Of a stretch of DNA of 64,000 nucleotides, positions 37,501 to 48,149 are shown piece by piece (position 1 is the first letter of the stretch; every line of letters starts with the position of its first letter). The position numbers and the translations under genes were made by a program. A model generated the notes under the pieces. The model ran no database searches and was not told the origin of the DNA. It saw nothing but the letters and a program-made list of their open reading frames with translations. Source of the stretch: Apricaphanius iberus (lineage: Eukaryota > Chordata > Actinopteri > Cyprinodontiformes > Aphaniidae); contig JAPXFQ010000075.1 of the NCBI GenBank assembly GCA_028564705.1, forward strand, positions 1,612,001 to 1,676,000. Direction: 5' to 3'.

Positions 37501-40500
37501 AGTGCTTCATGTTGGCGAACTCCTCCTGAGCAATAATCAGCTTAGCGGGATCGAGGCAGCCAACGGGGAATATATAGCTCTACCCCGTGCTTAGTGTCAG
37601 CGGTGGAGAAGTTGGGAACCGTCAGCGAAGGAAACTCTGATAACCAGTGCTGAAAAACATCCCTTGAAGCTAAAACATTAGCATGGACAGACAGCCCAGC
37701 TCCCTGCGTTAGACAAGGCAGAGAGGAAAAATCAGCCACCCATTAGCGATGTCCACTAGCAGTCCGTGCGCACAGAGGAAATCGGCCCCTGTGATGGGAA
37801 CTGAAGTGGCGGCTATGACGAAGTTCCACTGAAAGTCTAACAATGAGCTGTTAGCAGCAGTCAGCGACGCTCAACAGCCTTCAGCCAGCCTGTCGGATCC
37901 AGCATGGGGAACCAGGCTCTTCTGCGAACCAGAGTCCACCAGAAAACGTCTCCCTGACCGGGTGTCCTCGATGAAAAGCAACCTCTCCCTGTCGGCAGCG
38001 GCCACGGCTGCTACCGAGCCTTGGCGGTATTGTTTCTCGGTGGCTGGAAACTGCAGGGTGGGAGGCATCGCCGGGCTTTGGCGCTGAACCGCTGGTGGTA
38101 GAAACAGATGGCTGCTCCCCAGCGACTCCGCGCAACAACCCCAGCAACCACTTATGGCTCTCCAGGGTCCGATGACACCGCCAGTGTCCCTGCAGGAATT
38201 GCTGGGGATGTGGGAGCCACCCCTTGCACCGTGAAGCTCCTGGTAGCCTGGAGGATGCGGTCGGCCTCTTCCGCCAGCGAGCGGTAATCTCTCTGCTGCA
38301 ACATCTGGGAGTTTGCGAGGACAGCACGCACTGCCGGTGGGAGCTGTCGTAGGGAAAAATCAAAACTGCGCCCAACATACATAAATGTTTACATCAATGC
38401 TGTAAATTGCACCAATCAACCCAATAATTACTATTGTTATAACTTACACATTATTTTGCTGTTTATATATACTAACTTGGTGGAAGTTAAAAAATTGCGT
38501 TTTTAATACACAATCTGTATATATTTGTAAATATTCTAAATATTTTTTCATTATTTAAACATCTTTCAGTATCCTGCTCTGTTGCACATTACATCCGGGT
38601 TTGCCACTTTCTCTGTTCTCTATTCTTAAAAACTGTACAGTACTCTGTTTTTGTAACTATGTCCATGATATAAATATTTTTTTCTGTAAAAGTTGTGTTC
38701 TGTTCTGTGTCCTGTTCAGTATGTACATCGTTTTTTTTTTGCTGCTGTTACAACCAAATTTCCTCTTGTGGGACAATTAAAGGATTATTTTACTCTATTC
38801 AAATTGAAATGTAAATTTCATAAGTAATCATATTAATATTAAACTATTGATCATAATAATTGATTATGTAAACCAGACACAACTACACCCCTTTGTGTCA
38901 CAGCAAGATGTGAAATTGGAGAAGAAAAAGTAATTCAACTTTTGAATTTGAACAAAGGAAAACCCTATTTATTCTTGTGTTGAACAAACAGAAAATATGC
39001 TGTTAACCCTAACTGAACTAAAACAAGAAAAGTTCATCCTGATTTATTGTCAGAAAAACAAGGTCATGGGTCCCATTTTACAGTTTTTGTCAACATTTGG
39101 TTTCAACTGTATATTGAAAGATATGACAAGAATCTTACATACCATTTAAACCGTTGTCATCTGTGATGACAGCGATGTTCTTTCTCGCTCTAACTGTGAC
39201 AGTTGTTCCGTTTCCTTCAACTTCAGTTAAAACTGGTATCTCAGTAGAAACCTTGCAGATGTATTTTCCTGAATCCTTTATTTTTGCTGTTTCTATTGTC
39301 AGAACTGAGCAATATTTTTGCTGCTCTTTCTGAGATCCTGTAGACTGATTTATAACAGTCTTATGTTTTATTAATGTTTGATTTTTTAGCCATTTAATCC
39401 CAACTCTTTCAGCTGTCCCCATCCAGCAGCAGGTGATGTTTCCTGTCTCTCCTTCTTGGAAAGAAACAACTGGATTCTGAATAACAAGTATTCCTTGAGA
39501 AGCATCTGGAAAGAGACATAAAGTAAATGAGGCTGTGAGTGAGAGAGCATTTTTTTGCATATGATTTAATCATTTACATGAACAAGAACTCTGAAGAAGT
39601 CATAAGAAAACCTAATTAAAGTTACTTGTTATAATTTTTCACATAATTCTTCACCACTGTTTAAATATCATACACACGTTTCAAAACCAATTATGCTGGT
39701 TTGGAAGAAATTATTCATTAAAGCCCCAAAAACATTTGACTCAAGTTGTTCAGTTTAAAAGGCAATTCAACTAAATATGAAAAAAATAAAAAATAATTTT
39801 TTTGAAGAGGAAACATAATCATTCCTACATTGAAGAAATATAAAAACATGTTGTTAATCCTAACTGACCTAAAAGAATAAAATTTCAGTCTGATTTAATG
39901 TCAGACTGTGAAAAACAAGGTCACAGGCAGTGTTTTAAGGTTTATGTAAACATTTGCTTTTAACTATTATATTGAAAGATACGACAAGTAACTTACGTAC
40001 CGTTTAAACTGGGGTCGTCTTTGATGACAGGTATATTCTCTCTGGCTCTAACAGTGATGGTTGTACCGTTTCCTTCAACTTCAGTTAAAATTGGTATCTC
40101 CACTGTAACCTTGCAGACGTATCTTCCTGAGTGGTTTATTCTGGCTGTTTCTATTGTAAGAACTGAACAGTAAGGGTTCTGCTCATTCTGAGATTCTGTA
40201 GACTGATTTATGAAAGTCTTATGCTTTATTAATGTTTGGTTTCTCAGCCAATTAATAGCAACTTTTTCAGCCGTCTCGCTCCAGCAGCAGGTGATGTTTC
40301 CTGTCTCCCCTTCTTTGAAAGACACATCAGGACTCTGAGTGACAACAATTGTTCCTGAAGAAACGCCTGGAAAGAGACATGATGTTTGAGAGACTGTAAA
40401 TGAGAGATACTTTGCTCCATAATATTTTATCTTTTTACATGTACAAGGACTCTGAAGAAGCCATAAAAAAAAAAAAAAACTTAAAAATTGCCAGTTATAA

Positions 40501-41523
40501 TTATTTACAGCATTCTTCACTACTGGTTAAACATTACACACAAACATTTCTGACCAAATTGTGCTGATTTGGAGGAAATCTCATCAAATAAGGAAAGCTA
40601 ATCAAAGACCCGAAACGGCAGAAGACGTCAGATTAGTTTGTTTAGAGCAGAATGGTCAGGAAGTTAAGCTTAACTTTGACTGCATTTTTGAATTTACAGA
40701 TTTATTTATGAAGTAAAAACATTTCTAAAGTTTAAAAATAAGGTTTATTACTCCCTAAAAGTCTAAAGACAGGTGCCTGGTAGAAAACTTCAGACAAATA
40801 AATCGGGTAAATTAATGTGGCATGTCATCTTTTATTATTTTCTAATGATATTTAAAATTGTACTATTTCTTCAATTTTTCATTTATCAGATTTTTGTTTT
40901 GCCCCAGCTGTGGTGGATTGCCATGAATTATTTTGAGAATTATGTTAACAGTAAAAACTTCCAACATTTAAACAGAAGTATTAACCTCATAAATATCATA
41001 AGAAAAATACCTGGCAGATGACAACAGACTAATCAATAAGATTCATGAGTGACACTGTCATATTTTATTTGATTTTTGAAATGTAAGTTTTTATTTGATG
41101 GGTTATATGTGAATTTTATTTTCTCCTATTGCTCATTTTTGTAGAAACATTGTATATAAAGTATTTGTGGTATACCTTTTCCTGTGTACGTTAAAATTCT
41201 TATAAGTGTAATGTCACTTAATTAATCCAACTGCAATAAAAAATTCACAAAATTAATTTTGGTTGCTATTTTGTTGAGATCTTTGTATTTTTTTCAAATT
41301 GCAATTATTTATTTGAATTTTTTTTTTTTTATTCCTTCCGGCGAAGTTTTTTGTTGTTGTAAACTATTATGTGCATTCAAAATTATTTAATAAAAAAAAT
41401 TGGAGTCTGTAAGTTTATTTAAATTACTGTACATCTTGTGAAATTTATCAAGTAAATTAGTTGTTACTTACTCATTGAGAAGCAAGCGCAAAGCAGTAGC
41501 AGAAAGCTTCGTAGTAACGTCAT
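34584..41523 (-). CDS. Gene C: TMIGD2-like receptor with two tandem V exons
   Basis: Minus-strand exons: 41523-41472 (signal peptide, starts MTLLRSFLLLLCACFSM), 40366-40001 (V1), 39505-39143 (V2), 34922-34797 (membrane) and 34696-34584 (tail, TAA). All junctions are phase 1; with both V exons the frame is open for 339 aa. There is no signal exon between V1 and V2, so they are either two domains of one protein or alternative exons. The membrane segment F-I-T-F-V-L-R-C-L-P-I-L-A-L-I-T-S-F-F-W-L-Y-H-L-G closely matches gene A and has Arg near its start. The 38-aa tail is acidic (E-E-D-Q-E-V-D-E-E-L) with no Tyr. The intron before the membrane exon holds a Gypsy relic (35.9-38.4 kb). No break was seen in any exon. 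Confidence 0.72.
35290..35470 (+). repeat. Dispersed fish repeat fragment
   Basis: catgtttttggactgtggaaggaagc...tatttggagggaacccacgc...atgcaagctccatgcagaaag; same family as 5085-5310 and 61350-61450. In gene C intron. Confidence 0.5.
35900..35943. repeat. (AT)n microsatellite
   Basis: Run of about ten TA units then tatgtatataagtatatg, next to the likely right end of Gypsy element 3. Confidence 0.85.
35943..38382 (-). mobile_element. Ty3/Gypsy retrotransposon 3, truncated, in gene C intron
   Basis: Minus-strand text in order: Gag relic (38382-38080), protease with F-L-V-D-S-G-S-Q-K-S-L-V-P (about 37960-37915), a protease-RT linker (37739-37542), an RNase H scrap (about 37333-37260) and integrase (37239-36419). 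The RT palm is absent, so there is a large internal deletion. The text differs in clade from elements 1 and 2 (no chromodomain). The right end may be the LTR edge at tgtggagg (35943); no second LTR or target duplication was found. Same strand as gene C. Confidence 0.7.
36419..37239 (-). pseudogene. Integrase relic of Gypsy element 3
   Basis: Zinc-binding remnant C-F-P-C-Q-R-A-N; core text H-V-D-L-V-G-P-L-P (first Asp), S-D-R-G-P-H-F-V-S (second Asp) and A-N-R-L-C-K-R-F-H, where the catalytic Glu of D,D-35-E is replaced by Lys. A frame change near 36826-36889 splits it into two ORFs. Inactive. Confidence 0.75.
38440..38805 (+). repeat. LINE 3'-end-like fragment
   Basis: T-rich stretch ending aaatttcctcttgtgggacaattaaaggattattttactctattc, matching in inverted form the segment at 3733-3780. 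No coding text. Confidence 0.45.
39143..39505 (-). other. Gene C V2 exon
   Basis: 363 nt, phase 1-1, acceptor ctctttccag, donor gtatgt. Motifs: E-T-G-N-I-T-C-C-W, V-G-I-K-W-L-K-N-Q-T-L-I, K-Y-C-S-V-L-T-I-E, D-S-G-K-Y-I-C-K-V and G-N-G-T-T-V-T-V. Closest in this window to the gene D V exon, including the first ~80 bases of intron after the donor. Confidence 0.92.
40001..40366 (-). other. Gene C V1 exon
   Basis: 366 nt, phase 1-1, acceptor ctctttccag, donor gtacgt. Motifs: V-T-Q-S-P-D-V, E-T-G-N-I-T-C-C-W, A-I-N-W-L-R-N-Q-T-L-I, P-Y-C-S-V-L-T-I-E, H-S-G-R-Y-V-C-K-V and G-N-G-T-T-I-T-V. The usual D of D-S-G is His here. Five N-glycosylation sequons (NIT, NQT, NQS, NHS, NGT). Confidence 0.92.
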
Positions 41524-42119
41524 GATTCCTGTTTGGTTTACCGCTGAATACTGATACCTGTTTTTCTCTCTCACTATGATCTGTAACTTCTGACACTGTA
41601 CCAGCAGGAGTTGTCTCTATTTTCAGGGCTTTTATATTTTAGAAACAAAGGTGTAAAACCACACAGTTTCTTCCTGTAGATGAGTTTGAGGGACTCAGAC
41701 TGTCTCTTCTTTTATCGAGACTTAAGCCATGTTCTACCCATTGCAGCCATTTTTAGATTCAACCTGCCCCTATGTTATTTTCAACTTGTAAGCACACGGT
41801 TCAACAACTAATTTAACAAAAAAAACTAAGTAGATGACAGTTGTTGCCATGCCAGCACTTGGGTAGGTCTAGTAAAGCTGTATTCCATGCAATACCTGCA
41901 ACCTAAAGACAATGTCCTAATCAGCTACATGAATAAAAATTAGAATGTCTTAGAAAGTAAGAAGAGATTGACTAACACGATTAAAGAAGGAGGAATCACA
42001 TTCACATTAAGTGTTCACTTCTTGGTTCTGACTATTAGCAGTATCTAGCATTTCCTGTAGATTTATAGTCATGCGACATCCAGCTTTAGTTTTGTAAAAC
42101 TGTATCTCTATTCTAGAGT
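41524..42119. other. 5' flank of gene C; no other gene seen
   Basis: About 600 bases between the gene C start and a LINE. No promoter element placed with confidence. Confidence 0.4.
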
Positions 42120-42313
42120 TGCGCTGCTCTGGGTGGCTGCATGTTGGAGTGGCTCTGTTAGCTACACATTGAGTTTTGTTTTTGTTTTGTTTTTTGGACA
42201 TTGCTTCCCCCTTTTTCTTGAGGACTTTTCGACCTGTTTGCTTTACGGGTTTTTGTCCTGTGAAGTTGGAAGGATTTTTGCTTTTGATTTTTCACTTTTG
42301 CTCATTTGTTATG

Positions 42314-43304
42314 ATGCATGACCATGGCAACAAGGTGGTTTACACCCGGGAGCAGCTGATTAACATGGCAAAAACTGAAATTATACTTCAACTGAAGCCA
42401 CAAATCCCTGAAGAGTTGAAAAGGAGGAGGCGTGGGTGCAGAGCAGGTTTGAAAAGGAGACAGAGAAGGAGGAAATTGAAACCATCTCTTCCATCAATCA
42501 TAATGGGAAACGTGAGATCTCTAGCTAACAAAATGGAGGAACTCCAAGCCCTGACAAGGTCTCAGCCTGAGTATCGTCAATGCAGTGTTATGTGCTTCAC
42601 TGAGACGTGGCTACAGGATCATATCCCCGACTCCAACGTCTCTCTGATTGGCTTTCTGACTGTACGAGCAGACAGAGATCTGAGGAGAAGTGAAAAAAGA
42701 AAAGGAGGTGGAGTAGCAGTGCTTGTCAACAATAGATGGTGTCATCCAAGACATGTTACTGTGAAGGTTAGTCTCTGCAGCCCAGATATTGAACTCTTGG
42801 TAGTTAATTTACGTCCATATTATTTACCAAGAGAGTTCACCAGTGTCATTTTGGCAGTTGTTTATATTCCACCTTCAGCCGTGGCCGTTGTTGGATTTGT
42901 TTTATGCAAATGTAAAGGATGCTTATATGTCCAAACCAAGACCTCCGCTAGGACAATCAGATCACAATCTTGTCTTTCTCTGCTCAGAATATAAACCACT
43001 TGTACAAAGGCAACCTCCGACAAAGAGAACTGTTAAAAAATTGTCAAATGAAGCTGAAGAAGCCCTGCAGGGTTGCTTTGAGTCCACAGACTGGTTGACT
43101 CTTTGCCAGCCACATGGAGAGGACATAAATGCCATGACTGGGTGTGTGACTGAATACATAAACTTCTGTGTGGACAACATTGTCCCCTCCAGAACAGTGA
43201 CATGCTTCCCTAATAACAAACCAACGATCACCAGTGAGCCGAAGGAACTGCTGAACAAGAAAAAAAGAGCCTTCAGGGACATAGGGAGTTATCTCCTAGA
43301 GTAG
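42314..43304 (+). pseudogene. LINE endonuclease region, frameshifted
   Basis: Basic N-terminus (K-R-R-R-R-G-C-R-A, R-R-Q-R-R-R-K), then M-G-N-V-R-S-L-A-N-K-M-E-E-L, C-F-T-E-T-W-L (catalytic Glu) and R-K-G-G-G-V-A-V-L-V-N-N. After 42890 the frame becomes nonsense, while the next ORF (42843-43304) resumes the domain with S-D-H-N-L-V-F-L. The conserved D-F-N-H block between them is missing. Confidence 0.7.
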
Positions 43305-43945
43305 CTAGGTAGAGATAGATTAATGTAAGCCAGGTAGAAAGTGTTAGTAGCTAGGTCTCCTAGTAGCTAGGAGACAGGTTAATGTTAGTAGCTATGCTGC
43401 TTTAGGCTAGGCTGTTGGAGGACATTATTAGGGTCTGTTCATACTTTCTCTCCTACTTCTCCCCAACTGCATGATGTGCTGTCAATTCAAGTGCTAACCT
43501 GTTTTCTCTTAGTCTCTTCCTACAGTAGGTGCTCCTGACCCGCCGTGCTTGACGACCCTGACTAAGAATGGGATTGCAGTGACGGAAAGTTCTCCACGTC
43601 CGGCAACATACTTCTGCATCAGCTGTGTTGTTCTTTCTGTGGCTCTGTTCTGTGTCTCTGTTCTGTATTCTCCAAACCACAGACGGTCTCGGCAGATGAC
43701 CGCTTGTGCTGAGCCTGGTTCTGCCGGAGGTTTCTTCCTGTTAAAAGGAGTTTTTCCTTTCCACTGTCGCTTCGTGCTTGCTCAGTGTGAGGGATTGCTG
43801 AGAATTACACGACGCAATCTTCTGTGGTTCTCTAATTTCTAAATTAAACATTTTATTGTAATAACTCTTCTTGTAAAGTGCCTTGAGATGACATCTGTTG
43901 TGAAACTGCGCTATATAAATAATTGAATTGAATTAAGAAGTATAC
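43290..43945 (+). mobile_element. L2-like LINE/SINE 3' end inserted in the CR1/Rex1-like LINE
   Basis: Includes ggaggtttcttcctgttaaaaggagtttttcctttccactgtcgc, then cttgtaaagtgccttgagatgaca...gcgctatataaataattgaattgaatt. This is the well-known 3' region of an abundant fish retroposon family. It falls between LINE endonuclease (ends A-F-R-D-I-G near 43285) and RT text (resumes near 43946), so it inserted later. It also repeats agctaggt/gtagctagg words near 43300-43400. Confidence 0.65.
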
Positions 43946-44046
43946 AGAAGCAACTAAAAGTCAAGATCAGAGACAGCAAGGAGGCGTACAGGAAGAAGCT
44001 GGAGAACAAACTACAGAGGAACAATATAAGAGATGTCTGGTCTGGA

Positions 44047-45678
44047 ATGAAAAAGATCACAGGCTTTAAGCACAGGAAGGACTGGATAGATGGAAGTGTG
44101 GATAGTGCCAATAAACTGAACACATTCTTCAATAGGTTCAGTTCAGTAACAAGCTCAGCATCCTCGTCTCCTTTTTCCATCCAGAGAGACATCCGACTCT
44201 CCTCTGACCCACACCTGTCCTGTCACACGTCAGATGTTTTATCTTCCACCTCAGTCATGAACTCTTCTTCTCCCACAACTTTGTCTTCGACCAAGTCAGG
44301 AGATTCCGTTACCCCCTTTACCTCACCTTCCCACCTATCTTTTTCTAAAAGTCAGGTGAAGAGGCAGTTGGAAAAACTGAACCGGAACAAGGCTGCAGGT
44401 CCAGATGGTGTCAGCCCCAGAGTCCTGAAGACCTGTGCAGAGCAGCTCTGTGGGATTCTGAAGCACCTATTCAACCTTAGCCTGACCAAGGAGAAGGTTC
44501 CAGTAGTGTGGAAGACATCCTGCCTTGTTCCAGTACCAAAGAAAACTCACCCATCAGTCATCAATGACTACAGACCTGTTGCCCTGACATCCCACATCAT
44601 GAAGGTCCTGGAGAGACTCCTGTTGCCCCACCTGAGTAAGCAAACTAGAACCTATCAGGACCCCCTGCAGTTTGCTTATCGCCATGGTGTTAGTGTTGAA
44701 GATGCCATCATCAACCTGCTTCAACCAACCCACTGTCATCTGGACAAAGCAGGTAGCACTGTGAGAATCATGTTCTTTGATTTTTCCAGTGCATTTAACA
44801 CAATTCAGCCTGATTTACTTTGTCAGAAACTCCTGAAAACACAGGTGGAGGCCTCAACAATCAGCTGGATCAATGACTACCTGACAAACAGACCACAGTT
44901 TGTGAGACTGAAGGATTGTATGTCAAACCAGCTGATCAGCAGCACAGGAGCACCACAAGGGACTGTACTCTCACCATTCCTTTTCACTCTGTACACCTCA
45001 GACTTCCAGTATAAGACAGAGACCTGTCATCTGCAGAAATACTCAGACGACTCTGCAATTGTCGGGTGTATCAGAGATGGTGAAGAAGCTGAATACAGAG
45101 AGCTGGTGCGAAGCTTTGTGGCATGGTGTGGAGACAATCATCTTACCTTGAATGTGAACAAAACAAAGGAGATTATAGTAGATTTCAGAAGAAACAGAGA
45201 CAAGTCAAAGACTGTCTCCATCATGGTAGAAGAAGTGGAGGTGGTTGAAAAGTACAAATACCTGGGAGTTCACCTGGACAATAGACTGGACTGGAGAATC
45301 AACAGTGAAGCCGTCTACAAAAAGGGACAGAGCAGACTGTACTTTCTGAGGAACCTGAGGTCCTTCAAGATTTGCAGCAAGATGCTGCAAATCTTCTACA
45401 AGTCTGTGGTGGAGAGTGTCATTTCTTCGTCCATCATCTGTTGGGGTAACAGCATCAGAGCCAGGGACTTAAAACGGCTCAATAACCTGATACAGAAGGC
45501 TGGTTCTGTTATGGGGACGACTGTGGAACAACTGGAGATAATGATGCAAAGAAGGATTCTTCATAAAATTAAAAAGATCAAGGACAACCCTGAGCATCCT
45601 GTCCATGAGACAGTCCTACAGCAACAGAGTATCTTCAGTCGGAGGCTTCTTCAGTTTCGCTGCAACACAGACCGCTAA
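44047..45678 (+). CDS. LINE reverse transcriptase ORF, 543 aa
   Basis: One open frame with no stop. Fingers: N-K-A-A-G-P-D-G-V-S-P-R-V-L and N-D-Y-R-P-V-A-L-T-S. Palm: F-F-D-F-S-S-A-F-N-T-I (motif A, catalytic Asp), G-A-P-Q-G-T-V-L-S-P-F-L-F-T (motif B) and K-Y-S-D-D-S-A-I-V-G (motif C; YSDD in place of the common FADD). Thumb: Y-K-Y-L-G-V-H-L-D-N-R-L-D-W. The RT looks potentially intact, but the element's endonuclease is broken and separated by an insertion, so autonomous movement is unlikely. Confidence 0.85.
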   Translation: MKKITGFKHRKDWIDGSVDSANKLNTFFNRFSSVTSSASSSPFSIQRDIRLSSDPHLSCHTSDVLSSTSVMNSSSPTTLSSTKSGDSVTPFTSPSHLSFSKSQVKRQLEKLNRNKAAGPDGVSPRVLKTCAEQLCGILKHLFNLSLTKEKVPVVWKTSCLVPVPKKTHPSVINDYRPVALTSHIMKVLERLLLPHLSKQTRTYQDPLQFAYRHGVSVEDAIINLLQPTHCHLDKAGSTVRIMFFDFSSAFNTIQPDLLCQKLLKTQVEASTISWINDYLTNRPQFVRLKDCMSNQLISSTGAPQGTVLSPFLFTLYTSDFQYKTETCHLQKYSDDSAIVGCIRDGEEAEYRELVRSFVAWCGDNHLTLNVNKTKEIIVDFRRNRDKSKTVSIMVEEVEVVEKYKYLGVHLDNRLDWRINSEAVYKKGQSRLYFLRNLRSFKICSKMLQIFYKSVVESVISSSIICWGNSIRARDLKRLNNLIQKAGSVMGTTVEQLEIMMQRRILHKIKKIKDNPEHPVHETVLQQQSIFSRRLLQFRCNTDR

Positions 45679-45849
45679 AGGAAATCCTTTCTCCCCACAG
45701 CCATCATGGTCTACAACAATTCCTTGAAAAATTAATTAATGAGCTACAACAACAATTAATTTCCCTCTGGGATCAATAAAGTATTTTGAATTTGAATTTG
45801 AATCTGACCACAAGCGTAACAGTTACAGTGATCTCAGAGTTACATTTCC

Positions 45850-45975
45850 AGTCAATTTTACTCTGATTAGAGTTTCTGTTCATACAACAGTTAGTCCCAG
45901 TAATTTGACTGGATGAGTGCTGATATAACAATAAAACAGCACTGGGACTTTTTGCAGACAATATCACTCCGCTGG
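45850..45975 (+). repeat. Dispersed MITE-like repeat, left part
   Basis: ttctgttcatacaacagttagtcccagtaatttgactggatgagtgctgatat closely parallels 62530-62585. It is cut on the right by the Harbinger-like MITE at 45982. Confidence 0.5.
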
Positions 45976-45981
45976 CATTAA

Positions 45982-46373
45982 TGGCGCGATCACCCAAAAT
46001 GTCGACGGCCAAAACAGCAAGATTACATGTCAGAGGCCGTCAGATTCTCTGCAGTGATGTGGTTGCAGCAATTTTTGACACTTTTGCTGCTTTCCAAACT
46101 TCAGAGAGGCAAAAGTCAGCAATGCAGAAGCTACGTTTTCTGAACTTTCGCCTCCATCCCCTGAGCGTCAACCAATCAGATCGTCTCACTGTAGTACCAT
46201 CTCCCAGCGTCGACGCTGTCTGGCCAGCCACTATCCACCAATAACATCCGGCAGAGAAAGGTCTGCCTACGCGCTTATCTAGTTGCAGCCTTAAACATGT
46301 ACAGGCCTCAAACCAGAAACATTATTATTTCTATTGCTTCAGTCTGGTTAGTTTGTGCGGTGTGAACGTACCA
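45982..46373. mobile_element. Harbinger-like MITE
   Basis: 392 bp. Left end TGGCGCGATCACCC; right end read inward TGGTACGTTCACACCGCA; flanked by TAA (45979-45981) and TAG (46374-46376), an imperfect 3-bp target copy. The right end is the same as the 23449 MITE's left end. No transposase. Confidence 0.55.
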
Positions 46374-46574
46374 TAGTTCTTGTGTTTGAAATGTCTGTGT
46401 ATCGGAAATGTTTGAGTTGCCCTGCAACAGCCTTTTCTTCCTTCCAGTTGATGCTATATGTGTTACCGGAGCTAAATACTGTACATGATTAAATAAACAA
46501 ATAAATCATAATCTACTATTGATTATTATGGTTAAAAATAAAATGGGCTTGTAGAACTGTTGTATAAAAATATC

Positions 46575-46745
46575 AAACTGGAGGTTATGCGGTTGAGCTG
46601 AATATCAGCACTGGTGTGATTATCTGTGGCAATCAGCTGCAGCCTCGTGCCGGCGACCAAATCACACCAGTGCTGAATTTCTCAGCACAATAGCACTCCC
46701 TCTTGTGTGATATCACTTAAATGACACTGCTACTTTTCGAGCGTT
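46575..46745. repeat. Palindromic MITE-like repeat
   Basis: Inverted repeat cagcactggtgtgat ... atcacaccagtgctg (about 46603-46675) can fold into a hairpin. A diverged copy lies at 62575-62695 (accagtgctgatgttcggcacaac ... atgtgatat). Confidence 0.6.
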
Positions 46746-48050
46746 GTTCTGAATTTGAATCTAGCTGTTAATAAAATTGTAACTCTAAACAGAATTAATA
46801 TTTAACTAATCTAGTCAGGGTCACAAAAAATCAGGGTAGGGTTAGGGTTAATAAATCATACGTCTGTTAATGATATCCATATACAGTACATTTACTGAAA
46901 CCAAAATAAAAAAAAAAATACTTTTAATGTCTCACTGATACTGATTTGTAAAGAGACATAAACAATTTTGTCTAATCAGTTTATTAAATTGAGTAAATAC
47001 AAAATCACTTGCAGACTTCTTTACACTTTAATTTACTTACAAAGAAAAACAATATGTTTATGAGACAGAGTGAATTTATTGAAACACAAACCATTTCACT
47101 GAGGGAAGCATTTAGTAATATTATTAACCTGTATATTATATATTTTTTAAATTATGTTAGTCATTTAAATTAAAGGCTTACCTTGATCCTTTTTAATCTT
47201 TTAAACATTTGAAGACACTTTATAATATTAATGGCTGAAACCTTTGGTTTAGTTTGTCAATAAAGGTTATTCTATTTCAGTTCAGCTGTTAACTAAAGCT
47301 AACCAGCTACTCACCAGAGTGTAGATGGAGCCCAGAACACTGCAGCCTGGTCCAGTCAGAGCTGAAGCAGGCAGATCTATCCAACCTTGTTGTGTTTTTT
47401 AAAGTGTTTTTCGCTTCTGAGGACCGGGAGCAGAACCGAGGGGAGATTTTAGGAGCCACTGGTGTTGTTAGCAGCGCAACCTAGGCAAGTTTCATGTGTC
47501 TCTCTGCAACAGATTTCCAGGGGGCGGGAGAGGGGAGCTGACTGAAGTAATTTTATTTGGTTTATTATTGCTACGTTTATTGTTTTAGTGCGTCGAGGAT
47601 TGGTTCAAAACGGGACACAACCTTTACCTGAGCCACTGAAGCATTTATCCAGAACAACTTCCTCCACTGCTCCCTTGCTGTGACATCTGACAGCGCTGAA
47701 GTTACGGCAATGGTTTGCTTAGGGACTGTCAAAAAACTGTGTTTCACCTCAAATCGTTTCATCCTTTTTCTGGTTCGAAAGGATAGAGGGGTGGGTAACA
47801 GAGCTGTTTGGGCCTGTGTGATTCGTTTTGAGTAAGTAGCCTAATTATGTTGTATTAAGCTACCTGATGGGCTATAATAAAAAATGAGGGGAAATGTTTT
47901 TTGTTTTCAATTGAACTTTTTTATCGACCCCTTTTTTTCTAGATATATATTGCTGTCAAATTATTGTCCAGCCCTATTATATAGGGTTGAGTAGTGGAGT
48001 TGATGGCATCAACATGTTCCTGGATGCCGGTTCCACTCTTTTTTTGTGTC
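46746..48050. other. No gene seen
   Basis: AT-rich DNA with a moderately GC block at 47290-47560 (ggaccgggagcagaaccgagg). A 61-codon minus-strand ORF at 47577-47762 has no recognised motif. Probably decayed repeats. Confidence 0.35.
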
Positions 48051-48149
48051 AAAGTTAACAAACACCATTTTTAATGTTTAAGCTAGCCAAAGATTCTTCA
48101 CATTTGGCATTTGAAAAACACATTTTTTACTAAAATAAGTTCTGTTTGT

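Larger units (their letters stand above)
42120..45805 (+). mobile_element. CR1/Rex1-like LINE, nearly full length, interrupted
   Basis: Holds an apurinic-type endonuclease (about 42312-42880) and a reverse transcriptase ORF (44047-45678), then a short 3' UTR ending ggatcaataaagtattttgaa with a (TTTGAA)n tail at 45786-45803. The endonuclease is broken: text jumps from V-Y-I-P-P-S-A to a distant segment near 42890, losing the S-G-D-F-N-H region, and changes frame. A foreign 3' end (43290-43945) is inserted between endonuclease and RT. The family (Jockey/CR1/Rex1 group) is judged by RT text pattern. Confidence 0.78.

Noticed and set aside
45982..46373. Protein-coding ORFs (61-87 codons) inside
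   Set aside because: They lie inside a MITE with inverted ends and have no motif.
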